From Flavobacterium sp. CS20 (lineage in GTDB: Bacteria; Bacteroidota; Bacteroidia; Flavobacteriales; Flavobacteriaceae), in assembly GCF_018080005.1 (NCBI RefSeq), contig NZ_CP073015.1, positions 2,508,501-2,572,500 on the forward strand: DNA of 64,000 nucleotides, read 5' to 3'. Position numbers and translations under genes: made by a program. This document shows positions 28,654 to 37,307 of this stretch, in pieces (the stretch's first letter is position 1; every line of letters begins with the position of its first letter). The notes beneath the pieces were generated by a model that saw only the letters and a list, made by a program, of their open reading frames with translations, was not told the DNA's origin and made no database searches.

Positions 28654-29630
28654 TAATCTAAAGATTGATTTTCTAATGCAGAATTATTCATCATAGCTTC
28701 ATAATCTTCAGCTGATAAATCGTTGTAATAAAAATAAATAGGGTTAACATGATGACCATTTTTCAACACTTCATAATGTAAATGCGGAGCAGTAGAAGAC
28801 CCTGTATCACCAACATATCCTATAATTTCACCACGTTTAACCCGTTGGACTCTATGTACAATAATTTTACTCATATGCCCGTATAGCGTTTCATAATTAA
28901 ACCCATGGTCTAAAATTAAGTGTTTACCATAACCTCTTCTTGATATTTTAATCTCTTTTACTCTTGCATTTCCTGTTGCAAAAATTGGCGTGCCTTCTGG
29001 TGCTGAAAAATCCATTCCCGTATGCATTTTTCTGATTTTATAAATCGGGTGCATTCTCATCCCATAACCAGAAGCTAAACGGTTCAAATCTTCATTTTTA
29101 ACAGGTTGAATAGCTGGTATTGAAGCTAAGAGTTCTTCTTTGTTTAATGCATATTCAACAATTTCATCTAAAGATTTTGACTGAACCACAACTCGCTTTT
29201 TAAGTTGGTCTAAACGCTTTTTAGTTTTAATAATAATTTCTGAATTCTTATACCGCTCAAGATCTTTATATCGATTTACTCCACCAAAACCCGATTTTCG
29301 TTGTTCTTCAGAAATTGGATCGGCTTCAAAATATACCCGATAAATTTTATTGTCTCGTTCTTCTATATTTTCTAAAACACTTGTAATTTCCTCCATTTCT
29401 CTATTCATCATTTCATATTGAAATTTCATTTGTTCAAGCTCATGCTTATAAGCTTTCTCTTTTGGGGTTTCTATTCCAGGAATATTCAGATATACAATCA
29501 ACAATAATATACTGGACACTAAAGTCCCAAGAACAAACAAAAGCGTCAGTCCAAAGGTTTTACCTTTTTTACGTTCTATCTTACGGTATGAAAGTGTTTC
29601 CGTATCGTAATAATATTTTACCTTTCGCAT
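28653..29630 (-). CDS. M23-family (LytM-type) metallopeptidase, membrane anchored
   Basis: Zn endopeptidase or inactive activator acting on peptidoglycan cross-bridges. The 325 residues have a basic cytoplasmic N-terminus, one membrane helix (about 27-48), a coiled coil (about 55-100), a linker with a helical region to about 180 and the LytM domain (about 190-300). Metal ligands are visible in MHTGMDFSAPEGTP (His and Asp) and in APHLHYEV (HxH), with a further His in LYGHMSK, so it should be catalytic. The architecture matches murein hydrolases that act in the periplasm during growth or division. It is divergent from alaS, and the intergenic region is short. Confidence 0.92.
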   Translation of the reverse strand: MRKVKYYYDTETLSYRKIERKKGKTFGLTLLFVLGTLVSSILLLIVYLNIPGIETPKEKAYKHELEQMKFQYEMMNREMEEITSVLENIEERDNKIYRVYFEADPISEEQRKSGFGGVNRYKDLERYKNSEIIIKTKKRLDQLKKRVVVQSKSLDEIVEYALNKEELLASIPAIQPVKNEDLNRLASGYGMRMHPIYKIRKMHTGMDFSAPEGTPIFATGNARVKEIKISRRGYGKHLILDHGFNYETLYGHMSKIIVHRVQRVKRGEIIGYVGDTGSSTAPHLHYEVLKNGHHVNPIYFYYNDLSAEDYEAMMNNSALENQSLD

Positions 29631-29644
29631 TCTTAAATTTATAT

Positions 29645-29652
29645 TACTTTTG
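29645..29652 (+). promoter_or_regulatory. Probable -7 box for alaS
   Basis: TACTTTTG fits the Bacteroidota consensus TAnnTTTG and lies 68 bases before the alaS start. No good -33 TTG is seen at the standard spacing, so the call is tentative. Confidence 0.4.
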
Positions 29653-29720
29653 CGTAACCGCTATTAAACATTGCAAATATAATAAAATTCAATACTTATT
29701 CGGGTTAAGCCATATTGCCT

Positions 29721-32327
29721 ATGAATTCAAAAGAAATCAAAGCCAAGTTTTTCGACTTTTTTAAACATAAAAATCACAATTTTGTGGCTTCTGCACCAAT
29801 CGTTCTTAAAGACGATCCGACTTTGATGTTCACCAACGCTGGAATGAATCAGTTTAAGTCTATTTTTTTAGGAACTGAAAACATTGAGTATTCCAGAGTT
29901 TATAACACTCAAAAATGCTTGAGAGTTTCAGGTAAGCACAACGACCTTGAAGAAGTTGGCAAAGACCATTATCACCACACTATGTTTGAGATGTTGGGCA
30001 ATTGGAGCTTTGGCGATTACTTTAAAAAAGAAGCCATTGAATGGGCTTGGGAGCTTTTGACTAAAGTCTATAAAATTGATGCCGAAAACTTATACGTTAC
30101 TGTTTTTGAAGGTTACCAAAAAGACGGATTAGAAAAAGATCAAGAGGCTTTTGATATATGGAAAACCATTGTTAGTGACAATCAAATTGTTCTCGGTAAT
30201 AAAAAAGACAATTTCTGGGAAATGGGCGAACAAGGACCGTGTGGACCCTCGTCTGAAATTCATATCGACTTAAGGTCAGAAGCCGATAAAAAAGCGATTC
30301 CTGCTAAAAGCTTAATCAATAAAGACCATCCTGAAGTCATTGAAATTTGGAATCTTGTCTTTATCCAGTTCAACAGAAAAGCCAACGGTTCTTTAGAAAA
30401 TTTACCTCAACGACACGTCGATACAGGTATGGGGTTTGAACGTTTATGTCGTGTGCTTCAAAATAAAACATCTAACTACGACACTGATATTTTTCAGCCT
30501 ATTATTAAAATTATAGAAAAAATATCTAATCACAATTACGGCACAAATAAAGAGACAGACATTGCCATAAGAGTCATTGCTGACCATATCCGAGCCGTGA
30601 CATTTTGTATTGCCGACGGACAATTGCCCTCAAGCAATGGTGCAGGTTATGTAGTCAGACGTATTCTCAGGCGAGCCGTGCGTTATGCTTACACATTTTT
30701 AAACATAAGTAAACCGTTTATGTTTGAATTGGTTGAAGTTTTAAATCAACAACTCGGAAAAGACTATCCAGAATTAACCAAGCAAAAAACACTTTGCCAA
30801 CGCGTCATTAAAGAAGAAGAGCAAAGCTTCCTCAACACTTTATCTCAAGGTTTAAAACGCCTTGAAGATATCATTAAAGAAAGTCAATCTAAAATCATTT
30901 CAGGTCAAAAAGCCTTTGAACTGTTTGATACATATGGTTTTCCTATCGATTTAACAGCTTTGATTTTAAATGAAAAAGGTTTTGATTACGACGAAAACGA
31001 ATTCAAATCGGCTTTAGAGCGACAAAAAAAACGCTCTCAATCGGCTTCTGAAAGTCAAACGGATGATTGGACGGTTGTTGAAAATAATAAAGGAAATGAA
31101 TTTGTAGGTTATGATAACTTAAAAACTACTTCAAAAATTTTAAAATACCGCAGTTTTAAAACCAAAAAAGAAGGTCAACGTTTTCAAATTGTGTTGGATC
31201 AAACACCTTTTTATCCTGAAGGTGGTGGACAAGTTGGCGATCGCGGACAATTTATGTTTGACAATGAAAATATCGACGTTTTAGATACCAAAAAAGAACA
31301 CGGTGATATCATTCATATCACAAAAAAATTACCCTCAAATTTAAAACAGAGCTTTACCGCCAAGGTCAATGCTGAAAAACGCTTTCTTTCAGCTTGTAAT
31401 CATTCTGCAACGCATTTGTTACATCACGCTTTAAGAGAAATTTTAGGCCATCACGTCGAGCAAAAAGGCTCATTAGTCAATGACAAATATTTGCGTTTTG
31501 ATTTCTCTCATTTCGAAAAACTGAGCCCTGATGAGCTTTCCTCAATTGAGCAAAAAGTCAACAATCAGATTTCGGAACACATCGCTTTAGAAGAAAATCG
31601 CAATGCTGATTTTGAACAAGCTAAAGCCCAAGGAGCAATGGCTTTGTTTGGCGAAAAATACGGCGACAAAGTTCGCACTATAAAATTTGGAAATTCTATT
31701 GAACTCTGCGGAGGCACACACGTTGCAAATACAGCTGAAATATGGTATTTCAAAATCACGAGTCAATCTTCTGTAGCTTCTGGTGTAAGACGGGTTGAGG
31801 CTATTACCAACAAAGCGACCAAACAGTATTTAGAAGAAAAAGATACTGAAATTCAAAAAATATTAGATTTACTCGGGTCAAATCAACAACCCGTTCAGCA
31901 AATTGAAAAGCTACTTCAAGACATAGAAAATCTTAAAAATGAAAATCAAACATTACTCCAAGACAAGGCCAAAACCATAAAATCTGAATTAAAGAGTTCT
32001 GCTGAAACGATTAATGATGTTAATTTCATCGCTAAGCAAGTCGATTTAGATGCCAAGGCTATAAAAGATGTTGCCTTTCAACTCGCTGGCGAAATGGATA
32101 ATCTGTTTTTAGTTTTAGGTTCTAATCAAAATGGAAAAGCTATTTTAGGTTGTTATATTTCTAAAAATTTAGTTGAACAAAACAATTACAATGCTGGACA
32201 AATTATTCGTGAACTCGGCAAATATATTCAAGGTGGTGGCGGTGGTCAAGCCTTTTATGCAACTGCAGGTGGCAAAAATCCTGACGGCATACCAAAAGCA
32301 TTAGAAGAAGTCAAATCTTATCTATAA
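29721..32327 (+). CDS. alaS: Alanyl-tRNA synthetase
   Basis: Charges tRNA-Ala with alanine and hydrolyses mischarged Ser/Gly-tRNA. The 868 residues cover the class II catalytic domain (about 1-250, with FFDFFKHKNH, DDPTLMFTNAGMNQFK and GPCGPSSEIH), the tRNA-recognition helices, the editing domain with HSATHLLHHAL (HxxxH zinc site) and CGGTHV, and the C-Ala domain with a glycine-rich GGGGGQ. The length is normal and the frame intact. I use the ATG at 29721 (MNSKEIKAKF); a TTG two codons upstream is an alternative but ATG fits the family start. The next gene begins 2 bases after the stop. Confidence 0.97.
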   Translation: MNSKEIKAKFFDFFKHKNHNFVASAPIVLKDDPTLMFTNAGMNQFKSIFLGTENIEYSRVYNTQKCLRVSGKHNDLEEVGKDHYHHTMFEMLGNWSFGDYFKKEAIEWAWELLTKVYKIDAENLYVTVFEGYQKDGLEKDQEAFDIWKTIVSDNQIVLGNKKDNFWEMGEQGPCGPSSEIHIDLRSEADKKAIPAKSLINKDHPEVIEIWNLVFIQFNRKANGSLENLPQRHVDTGMGFERLCRVLQNKTSNYDTDIFQPIIKIIEKISNHNYGTNKETDIAIRVIADHIRAVTFCIADGQLPSSNGAGYVVRRILRRAVRYAYTFLNISKPFMFELVEVLNQQLGKDYPELTKQKTLCQRVIKEEEQSFLNTLSQGLKRLEDIIKESQSKIISGQKAFELFDTYGFPIDLTALILNEKGFDYDENEFKSALERQKKRSQSASESQTDDWTVVENNKGNEFVGYDNLKTTSKILKYRSFKTKKEGQRFQIVLDQTPFYPEGGGQVGDRGQFMFDNENIDVLDTKKEHGDIIHITKKLPSNLKQSFTAKVNAEKRFLSACNHSATHLLHHALREILGHHVEQKGSLVNDKYLRFDFSHFEKLSPDELSSIEQKVNNQISEHIALEENRNADFEQAKAQGAMALFGEKYGDKVRTIKFGNSIELCGGTHVANTAEIWYFKITSQSSVASGVRRVEAITNKATKQYLEEKDTEIQKILDLLGSNQQPVQQIEKLLQDIENLKNENQTLLQDKAKTIKSELKSSAETINDVNFIAKQVDLDAKAIKDVAFQLAGEMDNLFLVLGSNQNGKAILGCYISKNLVEQNNYNAGQIIRELGKYIQGGGGGQAFYATAGGKNPDGIPKALEEVKSYL

Positions 32328-32329
32328 GT

Positions 32330-32854
32330 ATGGGTTTAAAAATTTTGTTGTTAAGCGACACACATTCCTACATGGATGAAAAAATTCTGAAATACGTCAA
32401 AGAAGCCGATGAAGTCTGGCACGCTGGTGATATTGGCGATCTTAAAGTCACTGATGCGATAGAAAAAGACACCAAACTCCGAGCCGTTTATGGCAATATA
32501 GATAGCCACGAAATTCGATCGTGTTTTCCTTTACATCAACAATTTAAAATTGACGATTTAAAAATTTGGATCACACATATTGGTGGTTATCCAAAACACT
32601 ACAACCCACGAATCAAACCTCAATTAGAAGCCAATCCACCTGATGTATTTATTTGCGGACATTCACATATCCTTAAAGTGATGCAAGACAAAAAACTCAA
32701 ACTTTTGCATCTCAATCCAGGTGCAGTGGGCAAACACGGCTTTCATCAAAAAAGAACAATGTTGCGTTTTCAAATCAATCATTCTAAAATCGAAAACTTA
32801 GAAGTGGTTGATTTTGGCAACAGGGGCATTATCTCACAAAAGAACAACCAATGA
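32330..32854 (+). CDS. YfcE-type metallophosphoesterase
   Basis: Calcineurin-like phosphodiesterase of the YfcE/MJ0936 family (174 residues). Metal-binding motifs run in order: LLLSDTHSY (D-x-H) near residue 6, WHAGDIGD near 35, YGNIDSHE near 51, THIGG near 83 and CGHSHI near 108. It is likely a Mn2+-dependent enzyme acting on phosphodiesters; the cellular substrate is not known for this family. It sits 2 bases after alaS and its stop overlaps the start of the PPK2 gene (ATGA), so alaS, this gene and ppk2 form one translationally linked unit. Confidence 0.9.
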   Translation: MGLKILLLSDTHSYMDEKILKYVKEADEVWHAGDIGDLKVTDAIEKDTKLRAVYGNIDSHEIRSCFPLHQQFKIDDLKIWITHIGGYPKHYNPRIKPQLEANPPDVFICGHSHILKVMQDKKLKLLHLNPGAVGKHGFHQKRTMLRFQINHSKIENLEVVDFGNRGIISQKNNQ

Positions 32855-33723
32855 AAAACATTGACATCAAAGACTTTAGCATTCAACCAGAAATTAAGTT
32901 GTCAGAACTTCCAACGCGTATAGATTTAGAAGCTAAAACATCAAAAATCGAAAAAAAACTTCAAAAAACGCGAAGAAATTTGAGCGAAATGCAAAACAAA
33001 CTTTACGCTCATAGCAAATACAGCGTTTTGATTTGTATTCAAGGAATGGACACCTCTGGAAAAGATAGTTTAATCCGAGAAGTCTTTAAGGATTTTAATG
33101 TTAGAGGTGTGAATTGCTACAGTTTTAAAAAACCGACACTTTTAGAGCTTCAGCAAGATTTTTTGTGGCGACACTACAAGCGACTTCCTGCACGTGGTAA
33201 ATATGCCGTTTTTAATCGTTCTCATTATGAAAATGTCTTGATTTCAAGAGTTCATCCTAAAATTGTGCTTAATGAAAATTTGCCACACATCAATCAAGTT
33301 GAAGATCTTAATGAAGAATTTTGGAATAAAAGGCTAAGACAAATCAATCAGTTTGAACAAATCATTGCCGAAAACGGCACCATCATTTTTAAATTTTTCC
33401 TGAACATTTCAAAAGACGAGCAAAAAAATAGATTGCTCAGACGACTCAATAAACCACACAAAAATTGGAAATTCGCCCCAGAAGATATCGAAGAAAGGCA
33501 GTTATGGCTAAAATATATTTCAGCCTACGAAAAAGCTATCAACTCCACTTCAAAATCATATGCACCTTGGTATAACATCCCTAGCAACGATAAACCCACA
33601 GCGAGATATATCGTTGCTAAAATTTTAGAAGAACGAATGTCAACTTACACTGATATTCAATATCCAACATCTGACCTTGAGCAAAACATCAAATTCTATA
33701 AAGACAAACTCAAGGCAGAATAG
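32851..33723 (+). CDS. Polyphosphate kinase 2 family protein
   Basis: Transfers phosphate between polyphosphate and a nucleotide. The P-loop is CIQGMDTSGKDSLIREV (about 57-73) and the Walker B-like segment is VFNRSHYENVL (about 123-133), where many homologues have FDRSWYNR. A lid region with RRLNKPHKNWKF follows. The 290-residue length fits single-domain PPK2 (class I or III; NDP versus NMP preference cannot be read here). Its neighbour AlaS makes AMP and PPi, and two pyrophosphatases lie at 53.7-56.5 kb, so the window holds several phosphate-economy genes, though not in one operon. Start overlaps the preceding stop. Confidence 0.9.
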   Translation: MKNIDIKDFSIQPEIKLSELPTRIDLEAKTSKIEKKLQKTRRNLSEMQNKLYAHSKYSVLICIQGMDTSGKDSLIREVFKDFNVRGVNCYSFKKPTLLELQQDFLWRHYKRLPARGKYAVFNRSHYENVLISRVHPKIVLNENLPHINQVEDLNEEFWNKRLRQINQFEQIIAENGTIIFKFFLNISKDEQKNRLLRRLNKPHKNWKFAPEDIEERQLWLKYISAYEKAINSTSKSYAPWYNIPSNDKPTARYIVAKILEERMSTYTDIQYPTSDLEQNIKFYKDKLKAE

Positions 33724-33791
33724 CCTGATGTTTCCAATATTTGTTTTGATACAACTTTCTAAAAATTTATCTTACTTCACAAACTATTTGT

Positions 33792-33819
33792 TTGACCCAA
33801 ATAAATTCGCTTAACTTTG
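33792..33819 (+). promoter_or_regulatory. Flavobacterial-type promoter
   Basis: TTG (33792-33794), a 17-base spacer, then TAACTTTG (33812-33819), an excellent match to TTG-N17-TAnnTTTG. It lies just before the small membrane protein gene starting at 33831. It also argues against an upstream TTG start for that gene, because that TTG is the -33 element. Confidence 0.75.
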
Positions 33820-33830
33820 TAATAAAAAAC

Positions 33831-34070
33831 ATGCCTAATATCAATGCATCAAAACAGAGTTTTAATACACTAATCATTCTCATTGGTGCAGGTTTATTGT
33901 TATATGATTTTATCGCAAAACCCAACGAAATATATTTTAAAATCGCAGGATTAGTTATTTTAATGTTTGGACTGTATAAATCAACTCAACAATGGACCAG
34001 CGACAACAAAACTGATGACAACGAAAACTCAACTGAAGAAGACGACAAGCCTAAGAATGATGAAGCCTGA
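33831..34070 (+). CDS. Small membrane protein with acidic tail
   Basis: 79 residues from the ATG at 33831 (MPNINASKQSF). Two hydrophobic segments (about 14-31 and 38-50, ILIGAGLLLYDFI and IAGLVILMFGLYKS) are followed by an acidic, low-complexity C-terminus (DNENSTEEDDKPKNDEA). No family is recognised. It is the first gene after a strong promoter, and its end overlaps the start of the Smr-domain gene, so the two are translationally coupled. A role in anchoring or regulating that protein is possible but unproven. Confidence 0.7.
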   Translation: MPNINASKQSFNTLIILIGAGLLLYDFIAKPNEIYFKIAGLVILMFGLYKSTQQWTSDNKTDDNENSTEEDDKPKNDEA

Positions 34071-34590
34071 TTTTGAAATAGGAGATACTGTTGAAACTAT
34101 AGATGATAATATCAAAGGCGTTGTGATTTCAATTGAAAATCAATTAGTTAAAATTTTATCTGAAGACGATTTTGAACTGACTTTCCAAGCCCACGAACTC
34201 ATTAAAATTACCGAAAAAGGTTTAAGCATTAAAACTGACGACCTTAAAAAGGTACTCCAACAAGAACTTCACACCAATAGAAAAATACCAATTAAAAAAG
34301 AAAAGCATACAAACAAAATAGAAATCGATTTGCACATTCACGAATTGATTGACGATGCCAGACATTTGTCTAATTTTGAAATTTTAAACATTCAGCTTAA
34401 CAAAGCCAAGCAACAACTCGAATGGGCTATGGATAAACGCATTAAATATGTTGTTTTTATTCACGGTGTTGGTCAAGGCGTATTAAAAGCCGAATTACAA
34501 ACTTTGTTTAGACGCTATGAAAACTTAGAATTTTATGATGCCGACTACCAAACTTACGGCGTTGGTGCTACAGAAGTATGTATTTATTGA
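34057..34590 (+). CDS. Smr/MutS2 C-terminal-type domain protein
   Basis: About 177 residues from the ATG at 34057 (MMKPDFEIGDTV). The N-terminal 60 residues form a small beta-barrel-like region (IGDTVETIDDNIKGVVISIEN) typical of Bacteroidota DUF2027-type proteins. The C-terminal Smr domain (about 95-177) has IEIDLHIHEL, VVFIHGVGQGVLKAEL and a final YGVGATEVCIY. The DLH and HGxGxG motifs are those of Smr nucleases, which nick DNA or cleave RNA on stalled ribosomes. It overlaps the preceding gene by 14 bases and ends overlapping the convergent lipoprotein gene at 34584. Confidence 0.85.
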   Translation: MMKPDFEIGDTVETIDDNIKGVVISIENQLVKILSEDDFELTFQAHELIKITEKGLSIKTDDLKKVLQQELHTNRKIPIKKEKHTNKIEIDLHIHELIDDARHLSNFEILNIQLNKAKQQLEWAMDKRIKYVVFIHGVGQGVLKAELQTLFRRYENLEFYDADYQTYGVGATEVCIY

Positions 34591-35609
34591 CATATATTAC
34601 TGACCTCATCTTCACTAACAACGGAATCATTAAAAGGTAAATCTTGTGAAGCAGAAGTTTGAAATCTTCCCATAATAAAATTGGTAAAACTCAAACTCTC
34701 ACTTGTATTTAGATTTTCAAATGTGATATCCGTAAAAACAACTTGGGTAAAAAAACTGCGAGTTATTCTGTTGCGTTTTACCACATTAACTTCAAAACTA
34801 TCAGTGATATTGGGGTTAAGATAATTGGCTAAACCATCAGCATTTAAGTCGTTATCAGGATTAAGAGCTGGATTTTCAGGATCTTCACAAGCATTCAAAT
34901 CTTCATTTTTTGTAAGTACGCCGTCGCCATCATCATCGTTGTCTAAGTAGTTTGGAACGCCATCATTATCAGTATCTACATAAACCACATCGCCGTTTTC
35001 ATCGGTTATCACATTGCCATTATCATCAAGGGCTTCAAGTTCTTCGCTTGCAGTTAATACATTATCATTGTCATCATCAGTATCTATAAAATTTGGGATG
35101 CCATCGCCATCAGAATCATCGTTAAATAAATTGCCGTCACCATTAATGTCTTCAAGTTCTGCAGGAATACCATCATTATCATCTTGATTAGAAATTCTTA
35201 TTTCTAATACAGCCATTCCGCCCGTCGTACTCACAAATTCTTCATTAACTTGTGGTGAGCTTGGTGGGATTTCCTGACAGAAATAATCAGCCCCATTAGT
35301 TCCTGAGCTCAATTTTCTATAAACCACCTTATTGTCAGAACTGATTGGAATTTCAAGAGTTTCAGTTGTTTCAAGTCCTGTAAACGTCCCATCAAAATCT
35401 GCATTTGGAAATCGAAATGAAATGGCTTCATTGGTCTCTGGGTCGATAAAATATAAAACATTAATATTATTTTGTTGACAAAGAGATAGATTAGTGTTTT
35501 CGTCAAAATTAAATGAACTCACAATCACATTGCCATCATCACAAGAGATTAAAAAATTTATGGCAACAATAATTATTAAAAAATGATATTTGAATTTACT
35601 GAATTTCAA
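34584..35609 (-). CDS. Lipoprotein with thrombospondin-type-3 calcium-binding repeats
   Basis: 341 residues starting with a signal and lipobox (INFLISCDD, Cys about 23). The middle (about 145-245) is a run of Asp/Asn-rich repeats such as DSDGDGIPNFIDTDDDNDN, DTDNDGVPNYLDNDDDGDG and DPDNDLNADGLANYL, the calcium-binding pattern of thrombospondin type 3 repeats. These are common on Bacteroidota surface lipoproteins and often link adhesive or secreted modules. The C-terminal part is predicted beta-rich with no recognised catalytic motif. It probably sits on the outer membrane. It stands alone between convergent and divergent neighbours; function unknown. Confidence 0.8.
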   Translation of the reverse strand: MKFSKFKYHFLIIIVAINFLISCDDGNVIVSSFNFDENTNLSLCQQNNINVLYFIDPETNEAISFRFPNADFDGTFTGLETTETLEIPISSDNKVVYRKLSSGTNGADYFCQEIPPSSPQVNEEFVSTTGGMAVLEIRISNQDDNDGIPAELEDINGDGNLFNDDSDGDGIPNFIDTDDDNDNVLTASEELEALDDNGNVITDENGDVVYVDTDNDGVPNYLDNDDDGDGVLTKNEDLNACEDPENPALNPDNDLNADGLANYLNPNITDSFEVNVVKRNRITRSFFTQVVFTDITFENLNTSESLSFTNFIMGRFQTSASQDLPFNDSVVSEDEVSNICQ

Positions 35610-35753
35610 TTGTTTTATTTTTTTTACAAACTTAAAGTTTTTTAGTTATCTCTGCTTTAGGTTTTAGGTTTTTAAAACATTTAAAATTATATATAATTTT
35701 TCGCATAAGAATTAGCAATTTATGAATTAAAACGATTTTAGTTTTAAAATCCT

Positions 35754-35761
35754 TAATTTTG
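35754..35761 (+). promoter_or_regulatory. Probable -7 box for the cysteine desulfurase gene
   Basis: TAATTTTG matches TAnnTTTG and is 31 bases before the ATG at 35793. The upstream region is AT-rich with no clear TTG at standard spacing. Confidence 0.45.
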
Positions 35762-35792
35762 CAAGTATTAATTCAATTTAGAAGCCATAAAT

Positions 35793-36956
35793 ATGAAAAA
35801 CATATATTTTGATAGTGCGACAACGTCTCAAATGCGTGATGAAGTCATTGAAGCTATGAGTCAAAGTATGCAAGAATGTTACGGCAATCCTTCATCAACT
35901 CACGCCTTTGGTCGTAAAGCCAAGTCAAAAATTGAAGCTTGCCGAAAAGATATTGCTAAAACTTTAAGGGTTACGCCTGGCGAAATTATATTTACATCTG
36001 GTGGCACCGAAGCCGACAATATGGTATTGAAATGTGCTGTTTTTGACCTTGACGTCCAACGCATCATCACTTCCAGAATTGAACATCACGCTGTGCTTAA
36101 CACTGCTCAATTTTTAGAAGCTCAAGCCAATATTAAAGTTGAATATGTCAATTTAGACCAAAACGGACAAGTCGATTTAAATCATCTCGAAAAGCTTTTG
36201 GCTGACGATTCACACAAAACTTTAGTGAGTTTGATGCACATCAATAATGAAATTGGTAATAAATTAGATTTAAAAACTGTATCAGATTTGTGCCAAAATC
36301 ACGATGCACTTTTGCATTCTGACACTGTTCAATCTATTGGTCATTTTGAAATTGATTTAGAAGATTGTCCTTTAGATTTTCTGGCTGTTAGCGCTCACAA
36401 ATTTCACGGGCTAAAAGGTGTAGGTTTTGCCTATATCAACAAGAAACACAGGCTGGCATCATTAATTCAAGGTGGCGAGCAAGAACGCGGTCATCGTGCT
36501 GGTACTGAAAATGTGTCAGGCATTATTGGGTTGCACAAAGCTTTTAATCTTGCTTATGAAAATTTAAAAACTGAAAGTGCTTATATAAAAGAACTTAAAC
36601 GTTACTTTATCCAAAAGTTAGAAGTGCATATTGATGGAATTATGTTTAATGGCTTGTGCAAAGATTTAGACCAAAGCACTTATACAGTTATCAACTTCAG
36701 CCTGCCAATTTCAGAAGCTAAAGCTGGCATGTTATTGTTTCAACTCGACTTAAAAGGCATAGCTTGCTCACAAGGCAGTGCTTGCCAAAGCGGAAGCCAA
36801 CAAGGTTCTTTTGTTCTTAATGAAATTTACGGTGCTGAAAAAGCCAAAACACCTTCACTTCGATTTTCGCTGTCACACTACAACACTAAAGAAGAAATAG
36901 ATTATGCAGTTGAGGTGCTTTCTGAGTTTGTGAAAACGGATAAAGTGGAGTTGTAG
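35793..36956 (+). CDS. Cysteine desulfurase (IscS/NifS type)
   Basis: PLP enzyme that takes sulfur from cysteine for Fe-S clusters and tRNA thiolation. The 387 residues show YFDSATTSQM at the start, TSGGTEADNMVLK, HHAVLNT, the PLP lysine in VSAHKFHGLKGVGF, and the substrate-binding loop GGEQERGHRAGTENVSG. The catalytic Cys lies in the loop GIACSQGSACQSGSQQGS (about 327-344). The loop is of the longer IscS-like form. The length is normal. It is followed by a truncated biotin synthase gene, whose full-length form would need Fe-S clusters and sulfur, so the adjacency was probably functional. Confidence 0.93.
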   Translation: MKNIYFDSATTSQMRDEVIEAMSQSMQECYGNPSSTHAFGRKAKSKIEACRKDIAKTLRVTPGEIIFTSGGTEADNMVLKCAVFDLDVQRIITSRIEHHAVLNTAQFLEAQANIKVEYVNLDQNGQVDLNHLEKLLADDSHKTLVSLMHINNEIGNKLDLKTVSDLCQNHDALLHSDTVQSIGHFEIDLEDCPLDFLAVSAHKFHGLKGVGFAYINKKHRLASLIQGGEQERGHRAGTENVSGIIGLHKAFNLAYENLKTESAYIKELKRYFIQKLEVHIDGIMFNGLCKDLDQSTYTVINFSLPISEAKAGMLLFQLDLKGIACSQGSACQSGSQQGSFVLNEIYGAEKAKTPSLRFSLSHYNTKEEIDYAVEVLSEFVKTDKVEL

Positions 36957-37047
36957 AAAGCTCACTTAATTGATATTTCTTCAAATGTTAGGTTTGAGCC
37001 TTGTTTTTCGTAAATTTGATTTTTATTTTTTTTAAATTTAACTTAAT

Positions 37048-37299
37048 ATGATTAAGCATAACTGGACGCGTTCAGAAATTCTTGACATCTATCACAAACC
37101 TTTAATGGAGTTGATGCACCAAGTGGCGAGTATTCACCATAAACATCACAATCCCAATACGATTCGAGTTTCAACATTATTGTCTATCAAAACAGGTGGT
37201 TGCCCAGAAGATTGTGGGTATTGTCATCAAGTAGCTCACAAAATTGAACGTAACGAAGAAGCTAAAAAACACATCAAAAAGCTATTGTCTAATTTTTAA
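37048..37299 (+). pseudogene. bioB: Biotin synthase with a large in-frame internal deletion
   Basis: The first 58 residues match the BioB start (HNWTRSEILDIYHKPLMELMHQVASIHHKHH, then LSIKTGGCPEDCGYC) including the radical-SAM CxxxCxxC motif. Directly after this the sequence jumps to a basic C-terminal tail (AHKIERNEEAKKHIKK) and stops at residue 83; BioB is normally 330-380 residues. The tail resembles the C-terminus of flavobacterial BioB from memory, so the simplest reading is an in-frame loss of about 280 codons. The TIM barrel, the [2Fe-2S] ligands and the substrate sites are gone, so it cannot make biotin. The start ATG and frame are clean. Confidence 0.8.
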
Positions 37300-37307
37300 A
37301 TTTGAAA

